Below are positions 1-5,441 of a stretch of DNA of 11,034 nt, in pieces (the first letter of the stretch is position 1; every line of letters starts with the position of its first letter). The translations under genes were made by a program, and so were the position numbers. Source of the stretch: Vulcanimicrobiota bacterium (GTDB taxonomy: Bacteria > Vulcanimicrobiota > Vulcanimicrobiia > Vulcanimicrobiales > Vulcanimicrobiaceae); the NCBI GenBank assembly GCA_014305015.1, contig JACRUB010000035.1, forward strand, positions 1 through 11,034. The letters are read 5' to 3'. Under the pieces are notes generated by a model, which worked only from the letters and a program-made list of their open reading frames with translations, ran no database searches and was not told the origin of the DNA.

Positions 1-198
1 CACATTCCCGCCTCGGAATTAGAAGCGCGCATGCACGAATTAGATACGGCCAAACCCTATATCGTCGCGTGTCGCGTGGGTCAGCGGTCGCTCTGGGCGG
101 TGCAGCGCATGCGCGATGCCGGTTTCAAAAAAGTCTCGCACTTACGCGGCGGCCTGCTCGCGTACGCCGCCCAAGAGGACGAGTTTACGTTTTTCTAA
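1..198 (+). CDS. Rhodanese-domain protein, C-terminal part (5'-truncated by the window edge)
   Basis: The reading frame is open from base 1 to a TAA at 196-198 and gives 65 residues. Cys24 heads the loop CRVGQRS (residues 24-30), which matches the rhodanese active-site loop CRxGxRS that carries a persulfide. It is followed by RMRDAGFKKVSHLRGG, the usual last helix, strand and GG turn of the fold. The ending GGLLAYAAQEDEFTFF resembles the C-terminal rhodanese domain fused to MoeB/ThiF-type adenylyltransferases (GG-x-x-AW...vDP...y). A sulfur-carrier-activating enzyme is therefore possible, but the upstream part is not visible and a stand-alone rhodanese cannot be excluded. The gene overlaps the end of the convergent hydrolase gene by 14 bp. 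The domain call is secure; the parent protein is not. Confidence 0.8.
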   Translation, partial: HIPASELEARMHELDTAKPYIVACRVGQRSLWAVQRMRDAGFKKVSHLRGGLLAYAAQEDEFTFF

Positions 199-1003
199 GC
201 CACGCTTCGAGGTCGCGGCTAAACCGGTCGAAATTCGTACGGTGCAAATTGTGTCCGTGCTCTTCGTACACCAGAATCCTCACGTTCGATCCCGCTGAAG
301 TCTTCAGCCAGTCGCGCTCCCCGGAGGTGACGGTCGATTCTTGCGTTGCTGCAAGCGCGAGCAGCAGCGGTTTTGGATACCCGCATACGAGTTCTCGTAG
401 GTCCCAGCCGCCTTGCGCTACATTGTTTTCGCCGTGCAAACGCATGAGCGGCTCGATCGTCATATCGCGTACGGCATGCAGTTTCGCATCGACATCTGCG
501 CCGGACCAACCCAGTGCCGCGTAGCGGCGGTCGATTTCGGCTTTGAGATCGAGCGGCGAAAGTTTGCTATCGGCATCGCAATCGACGACGTATTCTTCGT
601 ACCAGTCGATGAGTGGATCCACAGAGATCACCGGGTCGATTGCCACGACGCGCCCGGCGCGCGTCGTATGCCCGCCGCGCAAGACAACGGAACCGCCCCA
701 GCTGTGGCCGACGAGCGCGGCGATTTCACCCTCGATGATCTCACACACCGATTGCAAATCTGCGTCGGCTTGATCGAGCGACATCGGCCCGGTGACGCGT
801 GCGCTGTCACCGTGACCGCGTTGATCGAACGCAAAAATGCGATAGTCGTTTGCAAAATATTCCGCTAGGCGCGCCCATGCAAAGCGCGAACTCGTCATGC
901 CATGCACGCAGACGATGGCGGGGCCGCTCGTGCCCCACTGCGTGAGCAGCGTTATCTCACCATCGCTCAAATGCACCGCAGTAGATGGATGCGCCTCGAG
1001 CAC
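185..1003 (-). CDS. Alpha/beta-fold hydrolase
   Basis: The product has 272 residues. The oxyanion segment is VCVHGMTSS (HGM at 34-36), DQRGHG lies at 60-65, and the nucleophile elbow GHSWGG is at 99-104 with Ser101. HGHN near residues 249-252 offers His251 as the catalytic base. The acid is less clear: the strand after PLLLALAATQE places Glu222 where Asp or Glu is expected. No signal peptide is seen, so the enzyme is probably cytoplasmic. The substrate cannot be read from the sequence; esterases, haloperoxidase-like enzymes and C-C hydrolases share these motifs. The start is a GTG that overlaps the trpS stop by one base (TAGTG), with a weak GAGG about 10 bases upstream, so it is probably translated by coupling from the trpS mRNA. 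The 3' end overlaps the rhodanese gene by 14 bp. Confidence 0.85.
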   Translation of the reverse strand: MLEAHPSTAVHLSDGEITLLTQWGTSGPAIVCVHGMTSSRFAWARLAEYFANDYRIFAFDQRGHGDSARVTGPMSLDQADADLQSVCEIIEGEIAALVGHSWGGSVVLRGGHTTRAGRVVAIDPVISVDPLIDWYEEYVVDCDADSKLSPLDLKAEIDRRYAALGWSGADVDAKLHAVRDMTIEPLMRLHGENNVAQGGWDLRELVCGYPKPLLLALAATQESTVTSGERDWLKTSAGSNVRILVYEEHGHNLHRTNFDRFSRDLEAWLRKT

Positions 1004-2007
1004 TACAGCAACCTCATTGCCTGGCGCACGTCATGAAGCGTTTCGGCCGCAACCGCACGCGCTTTTTGCGTGCCTTCGGCAATGATGCGTTCAACGTAGC
1101 CCATGTCTTTGACGATCTCAGCACGGCGCTCGCGCAGGGGACGAAGATACTCGTTGAGCGCTTCGGCAAAATCGCCCTTGTCTTGGACGCATCCCAGCGC
1201 ACCCGAACGGCACCCTTCCTCAACAATCGCCACGTGGGTGCGTTTCACGATTTTCCAGAGCGCGAAGACCGGACACACTTCGGGATGGCCCGGATCGTTG
1301 CGGCGAACCTTTTGCGGATCGGTCACCATGCTGCGAACTTTTTGCGTGGTCGTCGCGTCGTCATCGGCAAGAAAAATCGCATTGTTATACGATTTGGACA
1401 TCTTGCGTGCGTCGATTCCGGGGATCTCCGGAAATTGCGAGAGCGTTGCTTGCGGCTCGACCAGAATCTGTTTGCCTTCGCCGTAAAGATGGTTGAACCG
1501 GCGCACGACTTCGCGTCCGAACTCCAAATGCGGAAGCTGATCTTTTCCGACCGGTACACGTTCGCCACGAAAGGCCGCGATGTCGCACAACTGCAAGAGC
1601 GGATACCCGAAGAAACCGTAGGTCGCAATCTCTTGACCGAGTGCTTCGACTTGGCTCTTCCACGTTGGGACGCGTTCGAGCCACGACGCAGGGGTGATCA
1701 TGCCAAGCAAAACTTGCAGCTCGGTAATCTCATGCACCGCTGATTGCAAGAAAAACGTTGAACGATCCGGATCGACGCCGGCGGCCAACCAATCGACGAC
1801 CATATCGTTGCGGGCGTCGCGAATCGCTTGCGGATCGCTAAAGGCGGTTGTGTATGCGTGCAGATCGGCGATTTCAAAGAACGCGTCGGCCGTATCGCAA
1901 AACGCGGCCCACTGACGTAGCGCACCCTCAAGGTGGCCCAGATGAAGCTTGCCGGTCGGCCGCATTCCCGACATCACGCGGGGCCGTTTTTGCACTTGTG
2001 CTTGCAT
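1003..2007 (-). CDS. trpS: Tryptophan--tRNA ligase
   Basis: The 334-residue product is the normal length for bacterial TrpRS, a class I aminoacyl-tRNA synthetase that charges tRNA-Trp with tryptophan using ATP. The signature TGKLHLGH (residues 18-25) is the HIGH motif. KMSKS lies at 202-206 within DARKMSKSYNNAIFL, followed by the anticodon-binding helical region. TPASWLERVPTWKSQ (about 105-119) and VGKDQLPHLE (153-162) are further family hallmarks. The ATG at 2007 has no good Shine-Dalgarno site. Met12 or Met15, just before the conserved RPTG, are alternative starts but also lack one. Transcription probably begins in the divergent region at 2008-2090. The alpha/beta hydrolase gene follows with a one-base overlap. 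Confidence 0.97.
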   Translation of the reverse strand: MQAQVQKRPRVMSGMRPTGKLHLGHLEGALRQWAAFCDTADAFFEIADLHAYTTAFSDPQAIRDARNDMVVDWLAAGVDPDRSTFFLQSAVHEITELQVLLGMITPASWLERVPTWKSQVEALGQEIATYGFFGYPLLQLCDIAAFRGERVPVGKDQLPHLEFGREVVRRFNHLYGEGKQILVEPQATLSQFPEIPGIDARKMSKSYNNAIFLADDDATTTQKVRSMVTDPQKVRRNDPGHPEVCPVFALWKIVKRTHVAIVEEGCRSGALGCVQDKGDFAEALNEYLRPLRERRAEIVKDMGYVERIIAEGTQKARAVAAETLHDVRQAMRLL

Positions 2008-2038
2008 GCTTATTGCATCTAGTTAGGGGCTCGTCCTA

Positions 2039-2049
2039 TGCTATATAAT
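2039..2049 (+). promoter_or_regulatory. Probable -10 promoter element in the trpS / zinc-ribbon divergent region
   Basis: The 83-bp region between the divergent genes contains TGCTATATAAT. This can be read as an extended -10 (TG, one base, TATATA) or as a perfect TATAAT at 2044-2049 for the plus-strand gene. Both lie about 40-50 bp before the TTG start at 2091. No convincing -35 hexamer is seen 16-18 bp upstream. On the opposite strand the same AT-rich block gives TATATA and could serve trpS, again without a clear -35. The call rests on a short motif and its position. Confidence 0.45.
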
Positions 2050-2064
2050 GATGCGCGCTTCATT
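2047..2064. promoter_or_regulatory. Near-perfect 18-bp dyad, candidate operator
   Basis: AATGATGCGCGCTTCATT reads the same on both strands at 16 of 18 positions. The arms AATGA and TCATT flank a GCGCGC centre. It overlaps the end of the probable -10 element and covers the likely transcription start of the zinc-ribbon gene, which is where a repressor would act. No regulator gene is visible in the window, and no known operator consensus was recognised. Confidence 0.35.
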
Positions 2065-2077
2065 AAGAGGCCGCGCG

Positions 2078-2083
2078 AAGGAG
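2078..2083 (+). promoter_or_regulatory. Shine-Dalgarno site fixing the TTG start of the zinc-ribbon gene
   Basis: AAGGAG lies seven bases before the TTG at 2091. It is the strongest ribosome binding site in the window. It supports the non-ATG start, which places the conserved first CxxC pair at residues 9 and 12. Confidence 0.75.
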
Positions 2084-2090
2084 ACTCGCT

Positions 2091-2582
2091 TTGTACGCCG
2101 ATGAATCACTGACCTGCACCGACTGCAGCGCCCCGTTTACGTTTAGCGCCGGCGAGCAAGAATTTTTTGCGAGCAAAGGTTTTCAAAACAAACCCAGCCG
2201 TTGTCCCGACTGCCGCGCAGCGCGCAAATCGCAAAAAGGCGGATCGCGCCCGGCCGTGGGGCCGCGCGAAATGCACGTCGTGACGTGCACCGAGTGCGGC
2301 GGTCAAGCCGAAGTGCCGTTTATGCCGCGCGGCGATAAACCCGTCTACTGCCACGACTGCTTTCAAAAACGCGCACCGCGTTTCGGTAGGCGTTGGAATA
2401 CTTTCTTGTCCACGGGTACACATGGGTGCCCCCGCACTGGTGGGCGCCCGTTTTTCTCGCACTCGCTATCGTCCTGCTGGGCATTGCCTGGAAGATCGAT
2501 CCCAAAACAGCACCTTGCCGGCGTTTCGCATACTTTTGCCTCGCGAGCGGTTTCTATTTCTCCATCGCTTCGCGCGCAATGA
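2091..2582 (+). CDS. Four-CxxC zinc-ribbon protein, with doubtful C-terminal extension
   Basis: Residues 1-94 look real and resemble the bacterial zf-trcl-type zinc-ribbon family, followed by a second CxxC-x17-CxxC module. The pairs are Cys9/Cys12, Cys38/Cys41, Cys66/Cys69 and Cys87/Cys90, enough for two zinc sites. GEQEFFASKGF and PSRCPDCRAARK are typical of the first module, and AEVPFMPRGDKPVYCHDCF of the second. Such proteins are small and of unknown function, perhaps nucleic-acid or protein binding. The last 70 or so residues, after RAPRFGRR, have no recognisable pattern. From 2393 they run over the next gene in another frame. A TAG at 2387-2389 lies in the neighbouring frame, where the family would normally end. 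The frame therefore probably shifted, by mutation or sequence error, near the AAAAA run at 2365-2369. The TTG start has a strong ribosome binding site. Confidence 0.75.
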   Translation: MYADESLTCTDCSAPFTFSAGEQEFFASKGFQNKPSRCPDCRAARKSQKGGSRPAVGPREMHVVTCTECGGQAEVPFMPRGDKPVYCHDCFQKRAPRFGRRWNTFLSTGTHGCPRTGGRPFFSHSLSSCWALPGRSIPKQHLAGVSHTFASRAVSISPSLRAQ

Positions 2583-2749
2583 TGTTGACCGACAACGGCC
2601 ACTCATTTGACATAGACCCTGCAAAGATGACCGCGCTCTGCTTCTTCGCGATTTCGCTCGTGCTATTTATCATTGCAGTGAGGCGCAAGGAGAAAAGCGC
2701 GCCCGTCCGGATCGGGCGCCTCCAAGTTTTAAAAGGCGACGTGCAGTGA
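2393..2749 (+). CDS. Small membrane protein, three predicted transmembrane helices
   Basis: The frame gives 118 residues from a TTG at 2393, directly after TAG GCG. Three hydrophobic segments are visible: about 17-34 (APVFLALAIVLLGIAW), 46-62 (YFCLASGFYFSIASRAM) and 80-97 (ALCFFAISLVLFIIAV). A basic tail VRRKEK follows, which suggests a cytoplasmic C-terminus. PPHWW precedes the first helix. No family was recognised. The start is uncertain: no Shine-Dalgarno site is seen, and the GTG at residue 12 is the only nearby alternative. The frame overlaps the annotated end of the zinc-ribbon ORF by 190 bp, and the hydrophobic pattern shows that this is the coding frame there. A terminator-like hairpin lies in its first codons. 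Its 3' end overlaps thiD tail to tail by 21 bp. Confidence 0.6.
   Translation: MEYFLVHGYTWVPPHWWAPVFLALAIVLLGIAWKIDPKTAPCRRFAYFCLASGFYFSIASRAMMLTDNGHSFDIDPAKMTALCFFAISLVLFIIAVRRKEKSAPVRIGRLQVLKGDVQ
2424..2455 (+). terminator. Terminator- or attenuator-like hairpin at the zinc-ribbon / membrane gene junction
   Basis: GGGTGCCC at 2424-2431 can pair with GGGCGCCC at 2442-2449 in an 8-bp stem with one T-G wobble and a 10-base loop. One G and then TTTTT (2451-2455) follow. This is the layout of an intrinsic terminator and would suit the end of the zinc-ribbon gene near 2389. It also lies within codons 11-21 of the membrane protein, so it could act as an attenuator or be a coincidence of GC-rich coding. 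Confidence 0.45.
2693..2730. terminator. Possible bidirectional terminator between convergent genes
   Basis: GCGCCCG (2699-2705) and CGGGCGC (2713-2719) form a 7-bp stem around a 7-base loop. Read on the minus strand, just past the thiD stop at 2729, the stem is followed after two bases by TTTTCTCC. Read on the plus strand it is followed after seven bases by TTTT. The thiD direction is the better match. It overlaps the last codons of the plus-strand membrane gene. Confidence 0.45.
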
Positions 2750-3490
2750 GGCGTAGGGAATCTGCGCCTCGATTTTTTTGCGCACGTAGGCGCGTGCCAA
2801 CTCAACCGCTTCTTCCAAGCGGCGTCCTTTGGCGAGTTCGCATGCAAGGGCTGCTGCAAGCGTGCAACCGGTGCCGCGCATTGTGTGCGCGAACCGCGGT
2901 TGCGTAAAGATTTTTGTTTCTTGGGCGGTAACGAGCACATCTATTGGATCGCCAGCGAGATGGCCGCCTTTGAGCAGCACGGCGCGCGGGCCCATTGCGC
3001 GAAGCGCGTGCGCAGCCGAGATCATCTCGTCTTTATTTGAAATCGTGCGCGACGTTAGACGTTCTGCCTCCGCGATATTGGGCGTAAGAATCACCGGCAA
3101 TGCGAGCAACGCCACGCGAAAGGCCGCAAACGATGCTTCGCCGCCGAAACTGCCGCCAAGCGTTGCATCAAACACCGGATCGAGGACTGCCGGTATCTCC
3201 GGCTTGGTACGCACGAAGCGCGCAACCTCCCGAATGTTCTCCTCATTAAAAACCGCACCGACGCGAATCGCAGCGAGATGATTGCGCGGGATAGACTCCA
3301 GTTGCGCGCGCACCACGTTGACCGGCACGGCAAACCGTTCTCGTACGCCGCTCTCATCTTGAGCCGTAACACCCACCACTACCGTCGCATTCCGCAGCCC
3401 GAATTCCGCGACGACTTGGGCATCGAGACCGAGGCCAGCAATGTTCCACGGGTGCGTCGTTCCGATGGAGAGCACGACCGGCGTACTCAC
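2729..3490 (-). CDS. thiD: Hydroxymethylpyrimidine/phosphomethylpyrimidine kinase-like protein
   Basis: This is a ribokinase-fold kinase of the ThiD family, which phosphorylates HMP and HMP-phosphate to HMP-diphosphate, the pyrimidine substrate of ThiE. From the GTG at 3490 it has 253 residues, a normal length. RGTGCTLAAALACELA near residues 205-220 holds the GTGC anion hole and the catalytic Cys209. ILTPNIAEAERL and VLLKGGHL are also family motifs. The N-terminal substrate loop is odd: where ThiD has G[ST]DPSGGAG, this protein has GTTHPWNIAGLG, losing the Asp and gaining one residue. The start at 3490 is preferred over the GTG at 3502 because it overlaps the thiE stop as GTGA and has GGGAG five bases upstream. 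It is the last gene of the cluster. Adjacency to thiE supports a thiamine role despite the altered loop. Confidence 0.85.
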   Translation of the reverse strand: MSTPVVLSIGTTHPWNIAGLGLDAQVVAEFGLRNATVVVGVTAQDESGVRERFAVPVNVVRAQLESIPRNHLAAIRVGAVFNEENIREVARFVRTKPEIPAVLDPVFDATLGGSFGGEASFAAFRVALLALPVILTPNIAEAERLTSRTISNKDEMISAAHALRAMGPRAVLLKGGHLAGDPIDVLVTAQETKIFTQPRFAHTMRGTGCTLAAALACELAKGRRLEEAVELARAYVRKKIEAQIPYASLHVAF

Positions 3491-4107
3491 AGAGGCTCCC
3501 ACGCGCGCACGAGCGCAGCTGCGACCTCACGTGGATCGGCGCTCGCGGTCAATGCGGAAATCACCGCGGCCATCGCAACGCCGGTAGCGCGCACGGCGGC
3601 AATGTTCTCATGCGTGATGCCGCCGATAGCGGCGGCCGGGAGCTGCGTTGCAGCGGCAACTTCTCGCAGACCCGCGATCCCAATCGGCGTGCCCGCGTCC
3701 CTTTTGGAACTCGTTGCAAAGACCGACCCGACGCCGATGTAGTCCGCACCAAGCGACTCAGCATACTGCGCTTCTTCGACGGTGCCGCAGGAGAGGCCGA
3801 GCAAACGGTCGTGCAAGTATTCGCGAATCATCGGCAGCTGCGCGCGAGTCGCGTCATCCGGCCCGAGGTGCGCGCCGTCGGCGTCGACGCTAAGCGCAGC
3901 TTGCCAATCATCGTTGACGATGAAGAGCGCATCGCGCGCGGCAGTGAGTTCCCGTAAGGCCTGCAAAGCCTCGATGTCCGCTGTGCCTTTTGCACGGTAT
4001 TGCACGATGCGAATGCCGCCCTCAAGCAATGCGCTCGTATATGGCACGACGTCCGCACAGCCGCTAACGATGGCATAAATCCCCTGCAATTTCTGCATTT
4101 TCAACAT
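3487..4107 (-). CDS. thiE: Thiamine-phosphate synthase
   Basis: ThiE joins HMP-diphosphate and thiazole phosphate to make thiamine monophosphate on a TIM barrel. The 206-residue length is typical. VQYRAKG (35-41) corresponds to the family QxRxK motif, FIVNDDW (62-68) holds the Asn-Asp pair, and DGAHLG (77-82) follows. The phosphate-binding segments are GLSCGTVEEA (104-113), DYIGVGSVFATSSK (122-135) and AIGGITHENI (160-169). Small departures are G for the usual His in S-x-H-[ST] and HLGPDD for the usual H-[VL]-GQ-x-D. The ATG at 4107 directly abuts the TAG of the upstream secreted-protein gene; Met4 is the alternative, and neither has a Shine-Dalgarno site. Translation is probably coupled to the gene before it. 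The thiD start overlaps its stop. Confidence 0.95.
   Translation of the reverse strand: MLKMQKLQGIYAIVSGCADVVPYTSALLEGGIRIVQYRAKGTADIEALQALRELTAARDALFIVNDDWQAALSVDADGAHLGPDDATRAQLPMIREYLHDRLLGLSCGTVEEAQYAESLGADYIGVGSVFATSSKRDAGTPIGIAGLREVAAATQLPAAAIGGITHENIAAVRATGVAMAAVISALTASADPREVAAALVRAWEPL
3496..3500 (-). promoter_or_regulatory. Shine-Dalgarno site deciding the thiD start
   Basis: GGGAG on the minus strand, inside the last codons of thiE, stands five bases before the GTG at 3490-3488. It favours that start over the in-frame GTG twelve bases upstream, which lies too close to use this site. Confidence 0.55.
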
Positions 4108-4581
4108 CTATAACACGACCGGAATACTCGGAAGCGCAACTCCAAAAGGTATCGAACGATCGTCTTCACGTAAGACCGGCGAGATCTCTAAATGGAGTTC
4201 GCGCGCATTACTGCCGGGGGGGGCGGCGAAGCGCATCGTCCCAGTATATTCGGCGTTTCCCGCTAAGCGAACGCCCAAGAAGAACCGCTTATCGGTAAAA
4301 CGCCAATCGCGCGTTTCGATCGAACGGTAGACGTTGTCTCGATCGTCCGTGAGCACGCTTTTGTTGTAGGGAAGAAACGTTGCAAAGCCGGGCTCGAGAT
4401 TCTGCAGCGTCATGGTGATGGCGATTTCATGACGCGAAATCGCAATCCGCCGCACGATGATGCGCACTCCGTTTTCGGTGGCGCTGACGCCCGGTCGAAC
4501 AACTTTGTACGCAACGCCGCCGTGAGACGCGGCGCCGAGCAGCAGCACGGCTAGAGCGCACAGTACATGCGCCACTCTCAT
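4108..4581 (-). CDS. Secreted or membrane-anchored protein of unknown function, possible Ig-like beta domain
   Basis: No family was recognised with certainty. The 157 residues begin with a signal-like segment: MRVAH, a hydrophobic core CALAVLLLGAA (8-18), then small residues up to about 24. Cys8 is not in a clear lipobox. The rest is rich in alternating hydrophobic residues: ENGVRIIVRRIAI, HEIAITMTLQN, KSVLTDDRDNVY, a region 105-120 ending in TMRFAAPPG, and ELHLEISPV. This order recalls DUF4352-like extracytoplasmic immunoglobulin-type domains (strand, N-x-x, L-x-D-x-x-G/N-x-x-Y, F-x-x-P). The ATG overlaps the parB stop as ATGA, so translation is tied to parB; a GGGAG lies about 13 bases upstream. 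An 8-base G/C run lies inside the AAPPG codons and the frame stays open across it. A link to segregation or thiamine synthesis is suggested only by position. Confidence 0.75.
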   Translation of the reverse strand: MRVAHVLCALAVLLLGAASHGGVAYKVVRPGVSATENGVRIIVRRIAISRHEIAITMTLQNLEPGFATFLPYNKSVLTDDRDNVYRSIETRDWRFTDKRFFLGVRLAGNAEYTGTMRFAAPPGSNARELHLEISPVLREDDRSIPFGVALPSIPVVL

Positions 4582-5441
4582 GACTCGCTCGCTTCTCCCA
4601 AGAGCACCTCGCCGATGCGGATCAGCTCTTTTTCGTTTGCAAACTTGATTTCGATTTTGCCGCCTTTGCCGGTGCGGCGGAGCGCAACGTGTGCGCCAAG
4701 ACGAAAGCGCAGACGCGATTCAAACGCGGCTTCATCGGGAGTGAGTTGTGTGGATTCTTTTGCGTCCTCACTCTTAATCGGGGTGCTGACCGCGCCGCAA
4801 AGCCGCTCGAGCGTTCGCACCGAGAGCCCTTCCTCGATCGCCCGCTGCGCAAGCGCGAGACGGTGCTTCTCCGGGGCGGCGAGCAATGCACGCGCGTGCC
4901 CGGCCGAGAGGCGGCCGGCGGCAACGAGGGCTTTGATCCCATCCGAGAGCCCGAGCAGGCGCAAGGCGTTGGCGATTGCGGGCCGGCTCTTCCCCAGGCG
5001 CCCTGCCAGTTGCTCCTGCGTGAAAGCGTACTCTTCCATGAGTGAGGCAAAGCCCGCGGCTTCTTCGAGCGCACCGAGATTTTCGCGCTGCAAGTTCTCG
5101 ATGATCGCGACTTCCAAACTGTCGCGGTCGTCCGACTCACGGACGATCGCCGGAATCGTCGCCTGGCGCAGCGAGGCCGCGGCGCGCCAGCGGCGCTCGC
5201 CGGCAACCAGCTCGTAGCCGGAGCCGCGCGCTCGCACGATGATCGGAACCAGGACGCCATATTCGGCAATTGAAGCGCTCAGCTCGCCGAGCGAGCCTTC
5301 ATCGAAATGTTTGCGCGGCTGAAAACGGTTGGGCGTGATTTGCTCAAGGGGAATTTGTTGGAGTTCATCACCGGCCGTCTTCGGCTCACCGAGCAATGCG
5401 GCGAGGCCACGGCCGAGTCCGCGTTTGGGGGCAGCGCTCAC
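4578..5441 (-). CDS. parB: Chromosome-partitioning protein ParB (CTP-dependent parS-binding clamp)
   Basis: ParB binds parS, loads and spreads on DNA as a CTP-dependent sliding clamp, and works with ParA and SMC in origin segregation. The 287-residue product begins with KRGLGRGLAALLG, the short N-terminal tail known to touch ParA. The CTP-binding domain has NRFQPRKHFDE (38-48), GERRWRAA (81-88) and ENLQRENL (115-122). The helix-turn-helix FTQEQLAGRLGKSRPAIANALRLL spans 140-163. GKGGKIEIKFANEKELIRI (258-276) is the C-terminal dimerization domain. The start GTG overlaps the parA stop as GTGA, with GAGG about seven bases upstream. All expected domains are present. A parS site lies 0.8 kb upstream, before parA. 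Confidence 0.97.
   Translation of the reverse strand: MSAAPKRGLGRGLAALLGEPKTAGDELQQIPLEQITPNRFQPRKHFDEGSLGELSASIAEYGVLVPIIVRARGSGYELVAGERRWRAAASLRQATIPAIVRESDDRDSLEVAIIENLQRENLGALEEAAGFASLMEEYAFTQEQLAGRLGKSRPAIANALRLLGLSDGIKALVAAGRLSAGHARALLAAPEKHRLALAQRAIEEGLSVRTLERLCGAVSTPIKSEDAKESTQLTPDEAAFESRLRFRLGAHVALRRTGKGGKIEIKFANEKELIRIGEVLLGEASES

Noticed and set aside
124..175. Minus-strand stem GGCGGC/GCCGCC after the hydrolase stop, followed by a T-run
   Set aside because: The T-run is about 15 bases beyond the stem and the whole region codes for the rhodanese domain; too weak to call a terminator.
1231..1236. Further CACGTG cores (also 3528-3533, 6776-6781, 9955-9960)
   Set aside because: None has the GTT and AAC flanks of parS; each lies inside coding sequence.
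985..1743. Plus-strand open frame of 252 codons antisense to trpS
   Set aside because: TrpS with HIGH and KMSKS motifs is on the other strand; the antisense product has no recognisable pattern.
2272..2289. Inverted repeat TGCACGT-CGTG-ACGTGCA
   Set aside because: It falls in codons joining the two zinc modules, has no T-run after it and no positional link to a promoter; probably chance.
4216..4223. Eight-base G run in the secreted-protein gene as a phase-variation tract
   Set aside because: The frame is open and plausible on both sides, encoding AAPPG. A single run of eight is not enough evidence, though it is a place where sequence errors can occur.
4567..5217. Plus-strand open frame of 216 codons antisense to parB
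   Set aside because: Low-complexity Ser, Arg and Ala composition opposite a complete parB gene.
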